A stretch of 64,000 nt of DNA from Cliona cf. orientalis (GCA_963930775.1 OZ005689.1:12896923-12960922); one strand, 5' to 3'; counted from the stretch's first letter, positions 10,583-21,462 are shown. Numbers and translations are program-made. The notes: a model not told the origin generated them from the letters alone.

Positions 10583-11883
10583 TTAGAGCTTCCTAATGTC
10601 AGACAATATTGTTGCTTGCAACTCATCATACTGATCTTTGCTGATAGCACCACAATCGAGTAAGGCATGCCACTTTTGAAGCTGGTCAATACACTCTGAC
10701 CTGATGCTGACTCTACGTCCAGGTGACGTAACTAAAGTGGCGATACTGGCAGAAACTGTGGTAGATGTAGTGCAAGTGGTTGAGCTGGATGTAGTGGCTG
10801 TAGATGGAGCAGATGTAGATGCTTCATCATTTGCAGAGCTTGAAGATGACTGGAAAAATCGTTTTTTAGGAGCCTGTGTGATCGAGTCATGTTTACCCAT
10901 CTCTATCATATGGGCCCACGCTCTCTTCTGCTCTGCAGAATATCGACTGCCATGTGTATCATCTATTTGTTTGTATATTTCATCCACTTTAGCCATCTTC
11001 GCAGTATGCTTATCATACTGTGAGGAACCAGGCTTATTGGATGCTTTAGCTATGGGAGACTTTGATCTTGATCGCTTGGATCCCCTTTTGCCTTGTTTGT
11101 CCTTTGAGGATTCTCGGCTATAGCACCAAAGTGTAAGCTTGGTTTTTTTCCCTTCACACCTCTCCAAAAACTCGAGTAACTCGTCATCATCCAAAATCCA
11201 CTCTTTTCTGCCCTTCAGTCCATGTCCAGGCTCAATATAGCCAAACTCAAGCTTATCAATATCAGGCTGAGGAATATCACTTGGGAAAATGCTTAATATA
11301 AGCTGTTTCATTTCATCAAAAGTTATTCCTTTCTGAACAGCTGACTGATCAATCTTTGCCATAACGTAATCTTTTTTCTTACTTGGATCGACGATCATAA
11401 TCCTTAGAGAGGACTGCACCATCACCTTCTCATGTTGATCATCATGACTGCCAGCATCATCATCTTCACTTAGACTTTCAACGCTCAAATGACTCTATTT
11501 AATAGCGTACATAAACGTAACACATGAAATACATTTCTAAATAATGCCCGGCGTGAGCATCTCAGTGATACCTGAGGATCATCTTCAAGCTGAGAGAATG
11601 GCGGCTCACGACGGTGACTGACTGTGACCAGCTCTTCCTCTGCTGGTTCGAGTGGTTGATTGTGACTTGGAGAAGACCAGGCATGTGCTCCACGTCCTGA
11701 TGCTGACATGAAAACACTCTGGGGTTGTTGACCGTTGGATGCTTGCGGAGGTACTGGATATCTCACATGGCTTGCTCCAGCATACGTCGCTGGATATGCA
11801 CCCCAGCTATTATGGTAGTAACTGTCCCATGGCCACCTTTCCATAATACACCAGGACATGTACTCAGCTAAATACATGTACAT
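10583..11883 (-). CDS. Unknown two-exon protein with PB1-like fold, basic linker and helical tail (407 aa)
   Basis: Exon 1 is 11883-11572 and exon 2 is 11494-10583. The donor (CAG followed by GTATCA) and acceptor (TTAAATAG) join in frame, and TAA ends the protein. Residues 1-104 are Pro/Ser/Gln-rich and probably disordered; an internal ATG (MERWPWD) is an alternative start. Residues about 128-220 look like a ubiquitin-fold or PB1-type domain with LWCY near its end. A basic stretch KRGSKRSRSKS (residues 230-240) could be a nuclear signal. Residues 275-300 carry HGSRYSAEQ and WAHMIEMGKHDS, a signature I associate with uncharacterised SAMD3-like invertebrate and fish proteins. A Ser/Thr run follows, then a charged helical hairpin resembling a SHOCT domain at the C-terminus. 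Function is unknown. The gene is convergent with the Tc1-type remnant. Its upstream region carries a perfect GC-rich inverted repeat. It is intact, so it may be a host gene or an accessory transposon gene. Confidence 0.7.
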
Positions 11884-11996
11884 GTAGCCAGAATCTCGCG
11901 CTCAATTCGATTGCGCACGCGCATATTGCACGTACCGCGCGGCGCGGCGCGGAAAACGGAACGGAACGAATGTTCAAACGGAACGGAAATCAACAG

Positions 11997-12234
11997 TAGA
12001 AGCAACTTGGAGTGCGGCGCGCGCAAATCACTTTCTGAACGATGATTGTTCTCGAGTTTCCAGAGCGATTCGTCGCTCAAAGGTGAGTCATACGTTTAGC
12101 GAATGATGGTTCCAGGTGATATAGTCATAAAAGCGATCGCTGGTACGCTCAGATTGTCGATCGTTAACGCGTTCATGGCTCCATCAAAAGTGCTGAGTCA
12201 TGATTTGCGCGCGCCGCACTCCAAGTTGCTTCTA
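11997..12234. mobile_element. Element with perfect 34-bp GC-rich terminal inverted repeats
   Basis: The 34 bases at 11997-12030 (starting TAGAAGCAACTTGGAGTGCG) are repeated exactly in reverse complement at 12201-12234. The interior contains GCGATCGC and TCGATCGTTAACGCG. It lies about 115 bp upstream of the ATG of the 407-aa gene, so it may form part of that promoter. No clear target duplication is visible. Confidence 0.75.
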
Positions 12235-12752
12235 CCCCTACGTCACGCACGTGATAAATTTTACCAGGCTCCCTCCTTTCTCTGCGTGCAACATTGAGAA
12301 TATGAGGGAGACTGGGGACGAGGCTAGCATTGATTGACTCATCAGCCATCATTGGACCCTGGCTAAATGAGGAACGAAGAGGACCACATTCAGGGAGATT
12401 GAAGTATGCAATACAGTAATATGCACACCCATATACATCATAGTAGTCACTCACGGTACTGTCAAATTATACACTCACATAAATTATTAGGACTTGACGG
12501 TAGTGAATATTAACAAATTGAATCTTTTTGAAACAATAATGTATTGTATCAAATAGTGGTAAACTTTAATATGAATATTTAATTGATTGACTACGGCATC
12601 CAGCCGAGTGCCACAATTGACATGATCATCACCCAGGAGCTATAGTTAGTATATTATGATAACTTATCTATTCAATAAATATAATGGGCACCGTGACCAA
12701 TAGAACTATCCAGGCCTTGGTCCCAGGCAGTATCGGGGATAATATCATAATA
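12235..12752. other. Gap with one stray TAG-family end
   Basis: GGGAGACTGGGGACGAGGCTA near 12302-12325 matches a right end of the TAGYCTYG MITE family, but I find no left partner. The rest is AT-rich with no gene seen. Confidence 0.45.
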
Positions 12753-12755
12753 TTA

Positions 12756-13020
12756 GGCCAAATAAAATTGAATATTAGTTTCTCATCCCCGCCCGCCTCT
12801 AGTTTTTCCTCCGCCTGACCATATTTTAATTCATGAATATCATTAAAACTATCACTAAAAAATGCACGAGGCATTACGTCATAGACGCGCCAATTTTTTA
12901 ATGATATTCATGATGATATTTAATGATATTCATGACAAAAAATAAAATAAAAAGCCTCCCTCCCGCCTGGGGAAATTCCTGAACATAGGATGAGAAACTA
13001 ATAATCAATTTTGCTTGGCC
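12756..13020. mobile_element. Harbinger-type MITE, 265 bp
   Basis: Ends GGCCAAATAAAATTGA and TCAATTTTGCTTGGCC (about 33-bp inverted repeats) are flanked by TTA at 12753-12755 and 13021-13023. The interior has several copies of ATGATATTCATGA. It is inserted in the left arm of a larger inverted repeat (12740-15015): removing it rejoins ATAATATTA to TGGCGATTTTTG, matching the right arm. Confidence 0.8.
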
Positions 13021-13053
13021 TTATGGCGATTTTTGATTTTGGGCGCAGTTAGA

Positions 13054-13066
13054 GGGTCAAAGGTCA
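13054..13066 (+). promoter_or_regulatory. DR1-type nuclear-receptor motif (left arm)
   Basis: GGGTCAAAGGTCA is a direct repeat of two AGGTCA-like half-sites with a 1-bp spacer, the type bound by HNF4/RXR-class receptors. Function is not shown. Confidence 0.35.
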
Positions 13067-13943
13067 CATTTAACCCCTTCCGTACGGGAATTTTGATGTC
13101 TGAATCAACATGAATCAATGATGCTTTGTACTCCGCTTGTACTGACCTACTGCATGGAACTCATGAACTGCTGTACTTGGACTCGTGGTACACGTAAATT
13201 GCTACAGTACTTCAGCATAGCTTCCCGGTTCAACAGCTGAAACTTCATCTCATAATAGTCATCATTAATTTTGATACTTGAATATGTAAATATAATAATG
13301 TGTGTATTAAACAATAATAAATATTGCAAAGAGGGTTCAAAATTGTACATATGCATGGTGGAGCCTAGTATGGTTTCCAGTATGATATCAGCCAATCTCC
13401 ATTGCTGCTTTGCTCACTCCGAAACGGCAATGTTGTGCTATGGACCAGAAGAGTGATTTTCAGTGATTTTCAGTCACTGATATCATTCACGAAGTACCTG
13501 AGAGATACAAAAGAGGAAATTAGTATCACTAATCACCTCCCACAAGGATTAATTCCTAAGGCGCTAAGCCTGTTTACTGTGGGTTGTTATCAATATTGTT
13601 TAGAATCATAATTGTCACTATAATATTACAATAGCCAGAGTGGTGAAAACGTAGGTGTTTCAAGACCAAAATCTATCCAATCAAGTGATGCATATTGAGT
13701 ATCATAAATCATACCAATGATCATACCTACATGCAGTTTGCCAGTTATCTGACTGAACATAAGGTCAGCACAGTACATGACACACTACTATACAATGCCA
13801 AGTGGATACCATAAACCTCAATGTATCTGCATGAAATATAGAAATATGGGGACAAGGAAAAAAGAAAGGTTTGAATAAACTGGTATGTTTCAAATACTAA
13901 TGGCAGCTGATGAGAAATTAATATAATGAAGCCATGCATAATA

Positions 13944-14263
13944 TCAGGAGTACATTACTAGGAGTGTGCAACGCACACAATATAATAGTAGTACAAACAT
14001 CTCTTTCCAGATTTGACATCACAACCACCCTTGTACATGGGCCTGAATATCATTAGAAGGTACTTAAGTTGCAACCACTGAGTTACATTCTGTATAGCTG
14101 CAGCTGCAGCTAGTTACTGATAGGACAGTACAGACATAACCTTCATGGCTTCATGGTTTTAGTGGTTTCATATTAATGATATTCTGTGATGTCAAATCTG
14201 GAAACAGATGTTTGCACTACTATAGCTAGTGTGCGTTGCACACTCCTAGTAATGTACTCCTGA
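13944..14263. mobile_element. Long-arm foldback MITE (TCAGGAG family, copy 1)
   Basis: TCAGGAGTACATTACTAGGA starts a left arm of roughly 90 bp, matched in reverse complement at the right end (TACTCCTGA). The interior includes CTGCAGCTGCAGC. A second copy in opposite orientation lies at 48293-48620 inside the MULE. TA-rich flanks make the exact target duplication ambiguous. Confidence 0.8.
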
Positions 14264-14299
14264 TAATATAATACGAAGGCTGACTGTCCAGTGGAGTGT

Positions 14300-14628
14300 T
14301 AGCCTTGTCCCCAGGCTCTCTTAGGGGAGGGGAAAAGAGAGCCTGGTAACGACTGCATGCGCATGTACCAAAATCTCTGTATTATACTAGCTATCCATGG
14401 ACTACTTGAGTTGTCCAAGCACTCCAAAAATATCTTACCATCAGCTAGTGATGGTGTCTAGGAGATTTAAATGATGTAAATCACTCAAACGTTGATTTTA
14501 TCCCCTCGAAAGGCCATTTTGTTGAAAACTCACTTACTATGCTTTGTTGGTAAGGGTTCATATATGCACATGCAGTCGTTACCTGGATCTCTTTTCCCCT
14601 CCCCCAAGAGAGCCTGGGGACAAGGCTA
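14300..14628. mobile_element. MULE-type MITE (TAG-ended family), 329 bp
   Basis: Inverted ends TAGCCTTGTCCCCAGGCTCT are followed by about 50 bp of further complementarity. GTGGAGTGT flanks both sides (14291-14299 and 14629-14637), a perfect 9-bp target duplication. Confidence 0.85.
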
Positions 14629-14967
14629 GTGGAGTGTGTAACGTGTAACGTACTCACCACTTGAGTCCACTAGACAACCACAGCAGTTAATGAGCTTGAC
14701 TACAGATCACAGAGTGGGATCCATATGGCTTGGTGAAGTATCATCTACATAAAATTAATTACCTATTATTATTATTAGAATGGTTTAATCCTGACAGCTC
14801 ATAATTCCGATCACTTTGTATGCCGTTCGATCAATACTACCATTTTAATACATATTGAGTGAACAGCTCCTCGATCATTCCTGGCCAGGTTGCAATCAGG
14901 GTTGCAATCAGGTTGGTATGTTCTCAAGTACCTCAACAGAAATACTTTGTAATTGGCGGGCTAAGAT

Positions 14968-14980
14968 TGACCTTTGACCT
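14968..14980 (-). promoter_or_regulatory. Perfect DR1 nuclear-receptor motif (right arm)
   Basis: TGACCTTTGACCT is the reverse complement of AGGTCAAAGGTCA, a perfect DR1. It is the mirror of the motif at 13054-13066. Confidence 0.4.
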
Positions 14981-15895
14981 CCCAACTGCGCCCAAAATCA
15001 AAAATCGCAATATTATGGCATGGCAACAGGCTGAGCAACAAATTAAATAGGCACCATACTATACGGCATTCTGTCTGTGCTGGAAGTAAAAGTATAATAT
15101 TTAATATCTAAATCTATAGCTAGATTATCAGCATGTGCTCTGTGCCTTTTGCCTCTCTGTCTTTCTCTGAGTCTACATTACACATATCAAAACATGCCTA
15201 TGGCAGTTGTCAAATCTTACCTTAGCCTTATCTTATAAAAATCTATGGATGATAATTGGCTGTAATTGGCTGTGGCGTCATCCGCCCGCAAAATTTTTTC
15301 TGTACAAACATATGGCAGGTAAGCGTTTTCCAAACTAGAGCTCTGTAGAGCACATACCCCGCGCGGCACATTGTGCAATCTATAGATTTACTTTCGGTGC
15401 ATGGCTGTAATTTTATAATCTTCAGAGAAATCTAGTATAAATGCTGCTTAGCCTACTGGGGGTTCCAGTGACACTTGAGAAAACGCTCTCTGCACCCACA
15501 CCTAGCCCAAACTAGGAACTTATGAATTTCTACCTATATTTTTTGTAACAATAGTAGTATAGCTGTCTTACATTATGATTAGTTCCAGATTTCAGCCACT
15601 ATGGACACCACGAGCATTATTTAGAACATCGACGATCTTTACCAGTCATATGCTTGGCCACTAAGTTGTGCGCATGAGCAGAAAGCACAATTTGTATGCA
15701 TATGCATTGTGGGCACTATCGATAGGCGTGGCCACGGTGGCCAACAAAAAGGCACTATTTGTGACGTTCGTGGACCGTATCCCTCGATTTGACGCACACT
15801 GAAGCCCCGAATTCGATTGATTCGTTATGATTACGAGTCGCTTAGACGCCTATATCTCGAGATATGGCAATTTTTGTGCTAACGACAAGGGGTAG

Positions 15896-17233
15896 TCACC
15901 GCTATATACCCTGTACTTCCATCTGCGATGGCGATCAAAATTTTTGATCGCCAAATTTTGCCCTTGATCGCTTGATCCTGCTTTCAAGCACCCCTTGATC
16001 TCTTGATCTACCAAAATTTTACGCTTGATTGTTGATCGAACGAGTGACCACACCCATTAGTTACGCCCACCATGCGCATCGCGTAGATCTGCTTCAATCA
16101 TAGATGCAACATGACTGTAAACCACGCCTACTAATACGCACAAAGTACGCGAGTATAGAACAGCAGCGATGAAAGAGCTTGTATATAGATCTAAATTCAG
16201 TGTTAGATCTAGTAATTCTTGCTTTCAAGAACCATGAAGTTCGACACTTGGAACGTTCCGGCATTAGAGCTAATGAATGCTAAAATTAATGTGCATATGA
16301 TGCGTTTGCGGTCAAGTTCGCGCTAAGACACACCTGTGACGTATGCACGCTGTGCAAAGTGCCCAGCCCCCTTCTCACTCGTGCATGAAGGGGGCTGGGT
16401 TCAAGATCTCGAGTACAGTAGTATAACTAGAGCTCTGAAGAGCACATACCCCGCGCGCACATTGCGCAATCTATAGACTTACTTTCGGTGAATGGCTACA
16501 ATTTTGTAAATTTCAAAGAAATAGCTAATGGAAATGCTGCTTAGTTGTAGCTACTTGGGGGTCCCGGTGACACTTGAAAAAAGTGCTCTCTGCACCCAGA
16601 CCTAGCCCAGACTAGGAAGATATGAATTTCTATACATATTTGTTGTAATAGTAGTATAGCTATCTTACATTGTGATTGGGCTACAGATTTCAGTCACCAT
16701 AGACCTCACGAGCATTATTTAGAACATTGACGATCTTTACCAGCCATACGTTAGTTGTGCGCATGAGCAGAAAGCGGTATGCATATGCATTGTGGGCACT
16801 GTCGATAGGCGTGGCCATGGTGGCCAACAAAAGGCACTATTTGTGACGCTCGTGGACCGTATCCCTCGATTTGACGCACACTGAAGCCAGTTTTTCGCCG
16901 AATTCGATTGATTCGTTGTGCTTAAGAGTCGCTTAGACACCTATATCTCGAGATATGGCGATTTTTGTGCTAACAACAACGACAACAACGACGACGACAC
17001 GACCGATTACTTTACCCCTTGCGCATGCGCGCGGGGTAATTATGCTGTAGCTTCATGTGGTACCAGTCTAGTCTATACAAGGCGGTATGAAACTTCCGAT
17101 TTTGATCGTATTTTTGGCCTAAATTCTATCTTGATCCTTTGATTGACGCTTGCCAGCGTGCTTGATCCTTTGATTTCGCTTTGATCGCCGTCGCAGATGG
17201 AAGTACAGGGCACATTGCGGTGACCACCCCTTG
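15896..17233. mobile_element. Element B, hAT-like ends, inserted in copy 1
   Basis: Inverted ends CAAGGGGTAGTCACCGC and GCGGTGACCACCCCTTG begin longer complementary arms of about 55 bp that include CTTCCATCTGCGATGGCG. AACGA flanks both ends (15891-15895 and 17234-17238), although this lies in an AACGAC repeat. CAAGGGG ends suggest hAT. It is interrupted by copy 2 at 16437-17038. The interior also holds a short CCCAGCCCCCTT hairpin near 16360-16400. Confidence 0.7.
16437..17038 (+). mobile_element. CTAGAGCTCT/ACCCCGCGCG element, copy 2 (innermost)
   Basis: A complete 602-bp copy running from CTAGAGCTCTGAAGAGC to GCGCGGGGTA, inserted in element B. It carries a GACAACAACGACGACGAC microsatellite near the 3' end. 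Confidence 0.85.
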
Positions 17234-17737
17234 AACGACAACGACAACGACAACGACGACAACAACGACGACACGACCGATTACTTTACCCCCTTGCGCA
17301 TGCGCGCGGGGTAAAAAACACCCGTAACTTCCGATTCAAAACACTTATGGCAGGCATCAAATGAAAGCTGAACTTCCTATGATGTCATTGGCATGCGTAC
17401 TGGTGGGGTATCCCCTTGCCCAAAAAAGTAATATTGATATTTAGAAGTGTCCTACCACAGGCTAATACAAAAGTATAGGAGAAAAGTCCGGATCGCATGC
17501 ACTTCGCGGCGAATTAACACTGTGTTGCAGGCTATGGAGCCCTTCATGTGAGGTATCAGAAGAAAGAGGAAGGATCAGAGAATGTGATTCTGACCATACT
17601 AAAGAGATTTCCGGGTAAAATAAAATTTATGTGCAAGATATGTCGAAAAATGAAGCTCTATTGCCATAGACGCTAATACAAACCATACTGTATTGCGGTT
17701 TGTACTTGTAATTATCAGTTGTATGGGCAAATGTGAC

Positions 17738-18090
17738 ATGATCCCTGGCCTATTCTTCTCTCTCGCCTGTGAGACTCTGCTCAAGCTGAGCTGCATAGTG
17801 CGCACGCACAAATAAGTGGTGTGGTACAGGGTCGTTAGTCATAGTTGCCCATTCCACTATTCAATTCCACCGTTCCACTGTTCCATTCCACCGTTCCACG
17901 TTCCATTGAATCTAGACACCCCCAGAACTTCGAATAAAGCAAAAAAACACAGTAATTAATTTAAATTAAACCAGGTAGTCTAAGTGTGTGAGTTCTTGTT
18001 TTTGAAATAGGTAACCGTAAGTACTAAAATACAGCAGTGTGATAGCTACAAATTATGTCATGATTAGGTGAAATGCTTTGATGTTAAGTG
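17738..18090. other. Gap with short CCATTCCACCGTT repeats
   Basis: Several CCGTTCCACTGTTCCATT-like units lie near 17850-17910. A segment near 17920-18010 (ACTTCGAATAAAG to GAGTTCTTGTTTTTGAA) is repeated in diverged form at 18183-18247, suggesting an old tandem duplication. No gene is seen. Confidence 0.4.
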
Positions 18091-18169
18091 AGGGGGCCCG
18101 GGAGGGGGGATAAAAAGTTAGTATCATAATGACGTTAATTTTTCCACAATGACTTTGGACAACCCCCCT
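18091..18169. mobile_element. Truncated GGGGGCTTGTCC MITE
   Basis: The right half matches the complete MITE at 30904-31134 (AATGACGTTAATTTTTCCAC to GGACAACCCCCC). The left half is missing most of its arm. Confidence 0.65.
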
Positions 18170-18248
18170 TAGCTAATCGCTACAACTTCGAATGAAGAAT
18201 TAAAAATCCACAAATAAAACCATCCCATGAGTTCTTATTTTTGAAGTA

Positions 18249-18865
18249 CAGTCGAGCCTCTGATAACCGTTATCAGAGGCTCGACACGGCACTTGTCCAC
18301 TGTAGAGAGGTTGTCCGCTTCTCGGACCGGGACCCTCCGAGAAGCGGACAACCTCTCTACAGCGGACAAGTGCCGTGTTACCGATTGAATTTAGCATAGT
18401 TATATATAGTATATTAGCAACCTCCGAGAAGCGGACGCTTCTCGATTCCGGACAGCGGACAAGATCCAAGCTCCCAACGTGACTTTTTAATGCAAAACTG
18501 CCTCTAAATAGCGGACATCCGGAAACCACGCCCACCTTTGCCGCAATCTAGGCGGTCGCGATATTATGCCGCATGCGCGATAATAATAATATTATTAGCC
18601 TTGAATCCGATTTGGAGTAGCCAGTACTTCAGAAACAAAAAAATTCAGCCTGTGCTATGTTGATATTGAAAACAGAACATACCAACCACTTGATTATCAT
18701 CTCTACTGCTCTTATCATGCATTTCAGTGCATTTACTAACTTGTTAAGGATATATAATACAATCAAAATGGATTGAAAAATCATGAACCTCCGAGATAGG
18801 GACAACCTCCGAACAAAGGACAAGAGGCCCGTTCCCAAAGTGTCCTTTGTTCGGAGGCTCGACTG
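18249..18865. mobile_element. pogo/Tigger-type MITE, 617 bp
   Basis: Ends CAGTCGAGCCTC and GAGGCTCGACTG are flanked by TA (18247-18248 and 18866-18867), as in the pogo/Tc1-mariner superfamily. Repeats of GAGAAGCGGACA occur inside, and a strong hairpin lies at 18284-18378 with about 40-bp near-perfect arms. No transposase frame remains. Confidence 0.8.
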
Positions 18866-18867
18866 TA

Positions 18868-19050
18868 TTTCCATGTTCAGTGGGGCTGTGCAGGGAAAGA
18901 TAGGAGTGCCCATGTGCCCTTAAAAAGTCTTACACAAGAGAAAAATCCTTACACATTATTTCCATGTTCAGTGGGACTGTGCAGGGGACAGATAGGAGTG
19001 CCCATGTGCCCTTAAAAAAAGCTTACACAAGAGAAAGAGTCTTACATATT
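18868..19050 (+). repeat. 91-bp tandem duplication
   Basis: TTTCCATGTTCAGTGGGRCTG starts two 91-bp units at 18868 and 18959. The first begins immediately after the pogo-type element. A related fragment lies near 20330-20375. Confidence 0.75.
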
Positions 19051-19133
19051 ATTGTAAATATTCTCTGTGTTGGTAGTATGCGGTTCATAGCTATCTTAGA
19101 CTACATGTATGCTGAAAATCCTTATTATATATA

Positions 19134-20255
19134 CCGTACCCTCGCGAAAGAGGGCCCATGGGCGGTGCACCTTACATTGGGCCAAGATTGGGGGGTGGGC
19201 TGATATTCGAGGTATCAGTATCGCATTTATACGCGAAAGAGCGCCCAAGTAAGTTACCCACGCTAACTTCATAATATGAATAGTAGCAGCGGCTACTATT
19301 GATTTCAGCTTTATTTGAAGCACGGTTACCAATTCAGAGCAAGGGCAGCCGCGATTCTTCACCGTGTGTTGTTGAGTGCAGCTCCATCATAAGTGGGCGT
19401 GGCTACGATCGCTAGCCGTGTGCGTTAGTTTATTACCCCGCGCGCATGCGCAAGGGGTAAAGCAATCGGTTGTGTCGTCGTTGTTAGCACAAAAATCGCC
19501 ATTTCTCGAGATATAGGCATCTAAGCGACTCATAATCATGAAGAATCAATCGAATTCGGCGAAAAACTGGCTTCAGTATGCGTCAAATCGAGGGATACGA
19601 TCCACGAGCGTCACAAATAGTGCCTTTTTGTTGGCCACCGTAGCCACGCCTATCGAAAGTGCCAATCAATGCATATGCATACCAATAATGTGCTTTCTGC
19701 TCATGCGCACAACTAAGTGGCATAGCGTATGACTGGTAAAGGTCGTCAATGTTCATAATGCTGGTGATGTCTATAGTGACTGCCCTATGGAACCAATCAT
19801 AATGTACGATAGCTATACTACTATTGTTACAACAAATATAGATAGAAATTCATATCTTTTTAGGTCTGGGTGCAGAGAGCACTTTTTCAAGTGTCACTGG
19901 AACCCCTAGTATAGCTAACTAAGCAGCAATTCCATCATTTCTCTGAAGTTCACAAATTATAGCCATGCAATGAAAGTAAATCTATAGATTGCACAATGTG
20001 CGCGCGGGGTATGTGCTCTACAGAGCTCTAGTTTTTGCTGAAACGTGGAATAAAGCTAGCTAGGCTTAGTTTTACAGCTGTTTAGCACGTTGCTTATCGA
20101 TCTTACGAAATTCGGTCCTCATAAACCAGCCATTTGAGCTGCGTTCTCAAGGGCAGCTACACATGGGCGCATATTCGAGACCTTAACAGGAGATTGAGCC
20201 CAAAGTGGGGGGTGGGCGGATATTCCGTAGTGGGCCCTCTTTCGCGAGGGTACGG
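19134..20255. mobile_element. CCGTACCCTCGCG element with TA target site, interrupted
   Basis: Ends CCGTACCCTCGCGAAAGAGG and their complement are flanked by TA (19132-19133 and 20256-20257). GGGGGTGGGCNGATATTC occurs near both ends. A copy of the CTAGAGCTCT element (19434-20031) is inserted inside. A diverged relative of the right part lies near 52680-52860. Confidence 0.75.
19434..20031 (-). mobile_element. CTAGAGCTCT/ACCCCGCGCG element, copy 3
   Basis: Complete copy in reverse orientation: TACCCCGCGCGCATGCGC at its 3' terminus and CAGAGCTCTAG at its 5' terminus. It is nested in the CCGTACCC element. Confidence 0.85.
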
Positions 20256-20407
20256 TATATATACACAACAGAAATTTCCTTACACATACATAGTTATTGT
20301 AGCTACACGTATACAAGAGTACCAGTGACAAATGTCCTTAAAAAAATCCTTACACAAGAGAAAAATCCTTACATATGGCAGTATGTAGCCATTTATACCC
20401 AATAATA

Positions 20408-20874
20408 CAGGGGTGGCCAAGGTGCTGATGGTCATGGGCCAATATCTCAATACCAAAACGCACGTCGGGGCCATTTCAGTACATCACCAAATAGAATATT
20501 ATAGTATGATAGCTAGCGATGTATGCTGTGACCCACCTGACTGTAACTACATCAGTGGGATTAAAAGTTGAGGTGTGGTTAACAGATATTAATCACCGAT
20601 TGAATTTCAATACACTTAAATCAAACAGTAAGGCCAGCTGTTTCGAAGGAACACATTTCAACAGTTAACAATTGAAGCTCCATTAATTTTCATACACAGT
20701 ATATATCTACTAAGCAGTATGATCATGGACATGTACAGGGCACATCCATTTCAGGTAGGTAGGAGTAGCTAGCTAGAGTACAGAAATTAGTTCATAGCAC
20801 AACTACTGTCAGGGGCCATAAAATATTGGTCAGGGGCCACAAACGGCCCCCGGGGCCGCATTTGGCCATTCCTG
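20408..20874. mobile_element. hAT-like non-autonomous element
   Basis: It starts CAGGGGTGGCCAA and ends TTGGCCATTCCTG, the classic hAT end consensus. AATAA-type flanks occur on both sides, but an exact 8-bp duplication is not preserved. GGGGCCA motifs cluster near the right end. Confidence 0.65.
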
Positions 20875-21313
20875 TAATAACTACATGAACTATAATGTAC
20901 ATTTTATTGTTAGTAAAGAGTATAATATGGCAATTAATATTAATAAAATGAGCAGTCGTTCATAATAATTATTATGGTTGCTCTTACACATGTACTGCTA
21001 AACTAACGTGGGCAAATTACAGTTGCAACCTACAGCCTTTTTGTCTTCACTGATAGAAAACCTTTATAATATCACATAGCTACCCCACACACATACATTT
21101 TCATGACTCCATTCTTGATTTGCCTTAATATCAATGGGTCTTTTTTCAATCTCTAATTGATTTGTATACATAGTGTCTCTGAATAGCCTCTCTTGTTTCA
21201 TGAGGTTTTTTTGGTTGTTCCAACCTAAGGCGTTCTTTGTGGTCTCTCCTGGATCAAAACCTTTCTAAGCCATATAATATTATTGTTCCCGTCCAATGCC
21301 TTCAGAATCTCTG
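20875..21313. other. Gap, nothing recognised
   Basis: AT-rich, with no paired repeats or coding signal seen. Confidence 0.45.
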
Positions 21314-21462
21314 GTGTGTTCCCATCCATGCATCCATGCATGGCCTACTCTGGTGGAGTCGTTCCCATCCACGGCCTTCTCTGGTGCGCTCCCATCCACA
21401 GCCTTCTGAGGTGTTCCCATTCATGGCCTTCTCTAGTGTGTTCCCATCCATGGACTTCTCTG
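21314..21462. repeat. About 27-bp minisatellite
   Basis: CCCATCCAYGGCCTTCTCT recurs five to six times at 25-27-bp spacing. The minus strand reads as short MDGNTLEKA-like 9-residue repeats in places, but a 25-bp unit breaks the frame. It is a minisatellite, or a scrap of a repeat-coding exon. Confidence 0.65.

Larger units (their letters stand above)
12740..15015. mobile_element. 2-kb inverted-repeat element with DR1 motifs in both arms
   Basis: The left arm (about 12740-12755 plus 13021-13067) and right arm (about 14965-15012) are inverted copies reading CATAATATT, CGATTTTTGATTTTGGGCGC and a GGTCAAAGGTCA block. The interior hosts two further MITEs (13944-14263 and 14300-14628). No transposase ORF is seen. 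The outer boundary and target duplication are not resolved. Confidence 0.6.
15335..17313 (+). mobile_element. CTAGAGCTCT/ACCCCGCGCG element, copy 1, split by an insertion
   Basis: The 5' part is 15335-15895 and the 3' part 17234-17313. It begins CTAGAGCTCTGTAGAGC, continues ACATACCCCGCGCG, and ends with a GCGCATGCGCGCGGGGTA hairpin. Element B (15896-17233) interrupts it in the AACGACAACGAC region. The body (joined length about 640 bp) has no ORF with a known domain. Other copies are at 16437-17038, 19434-20031, 24443-24752 and 60937-61265. Confidence 0.8.
15177..17737. mobile_element. Outer element of a four-level nest (uninterrupted copy at 35259-35865)
   Basis: The flanks 15177-15334 and 17314-17737 match one continuous 607-bp sequence at 35259-35865 in reverse complement. 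Its ends read CATATCAAAACAT-GTCAAAT and appear mutually inverted. In the copy here, about 1.98 kb is inserted in the run of A after GGTAAGCGTTTTCC. The other copy therefore gives the exact empty site. Confidence 0.85.

Noticed and set aside
10704..11123. 139-aa plus-strand ORF
   Set aside because: Antisense shadow of the Ser/Thr-rich and basic part of the 407-aa gene.
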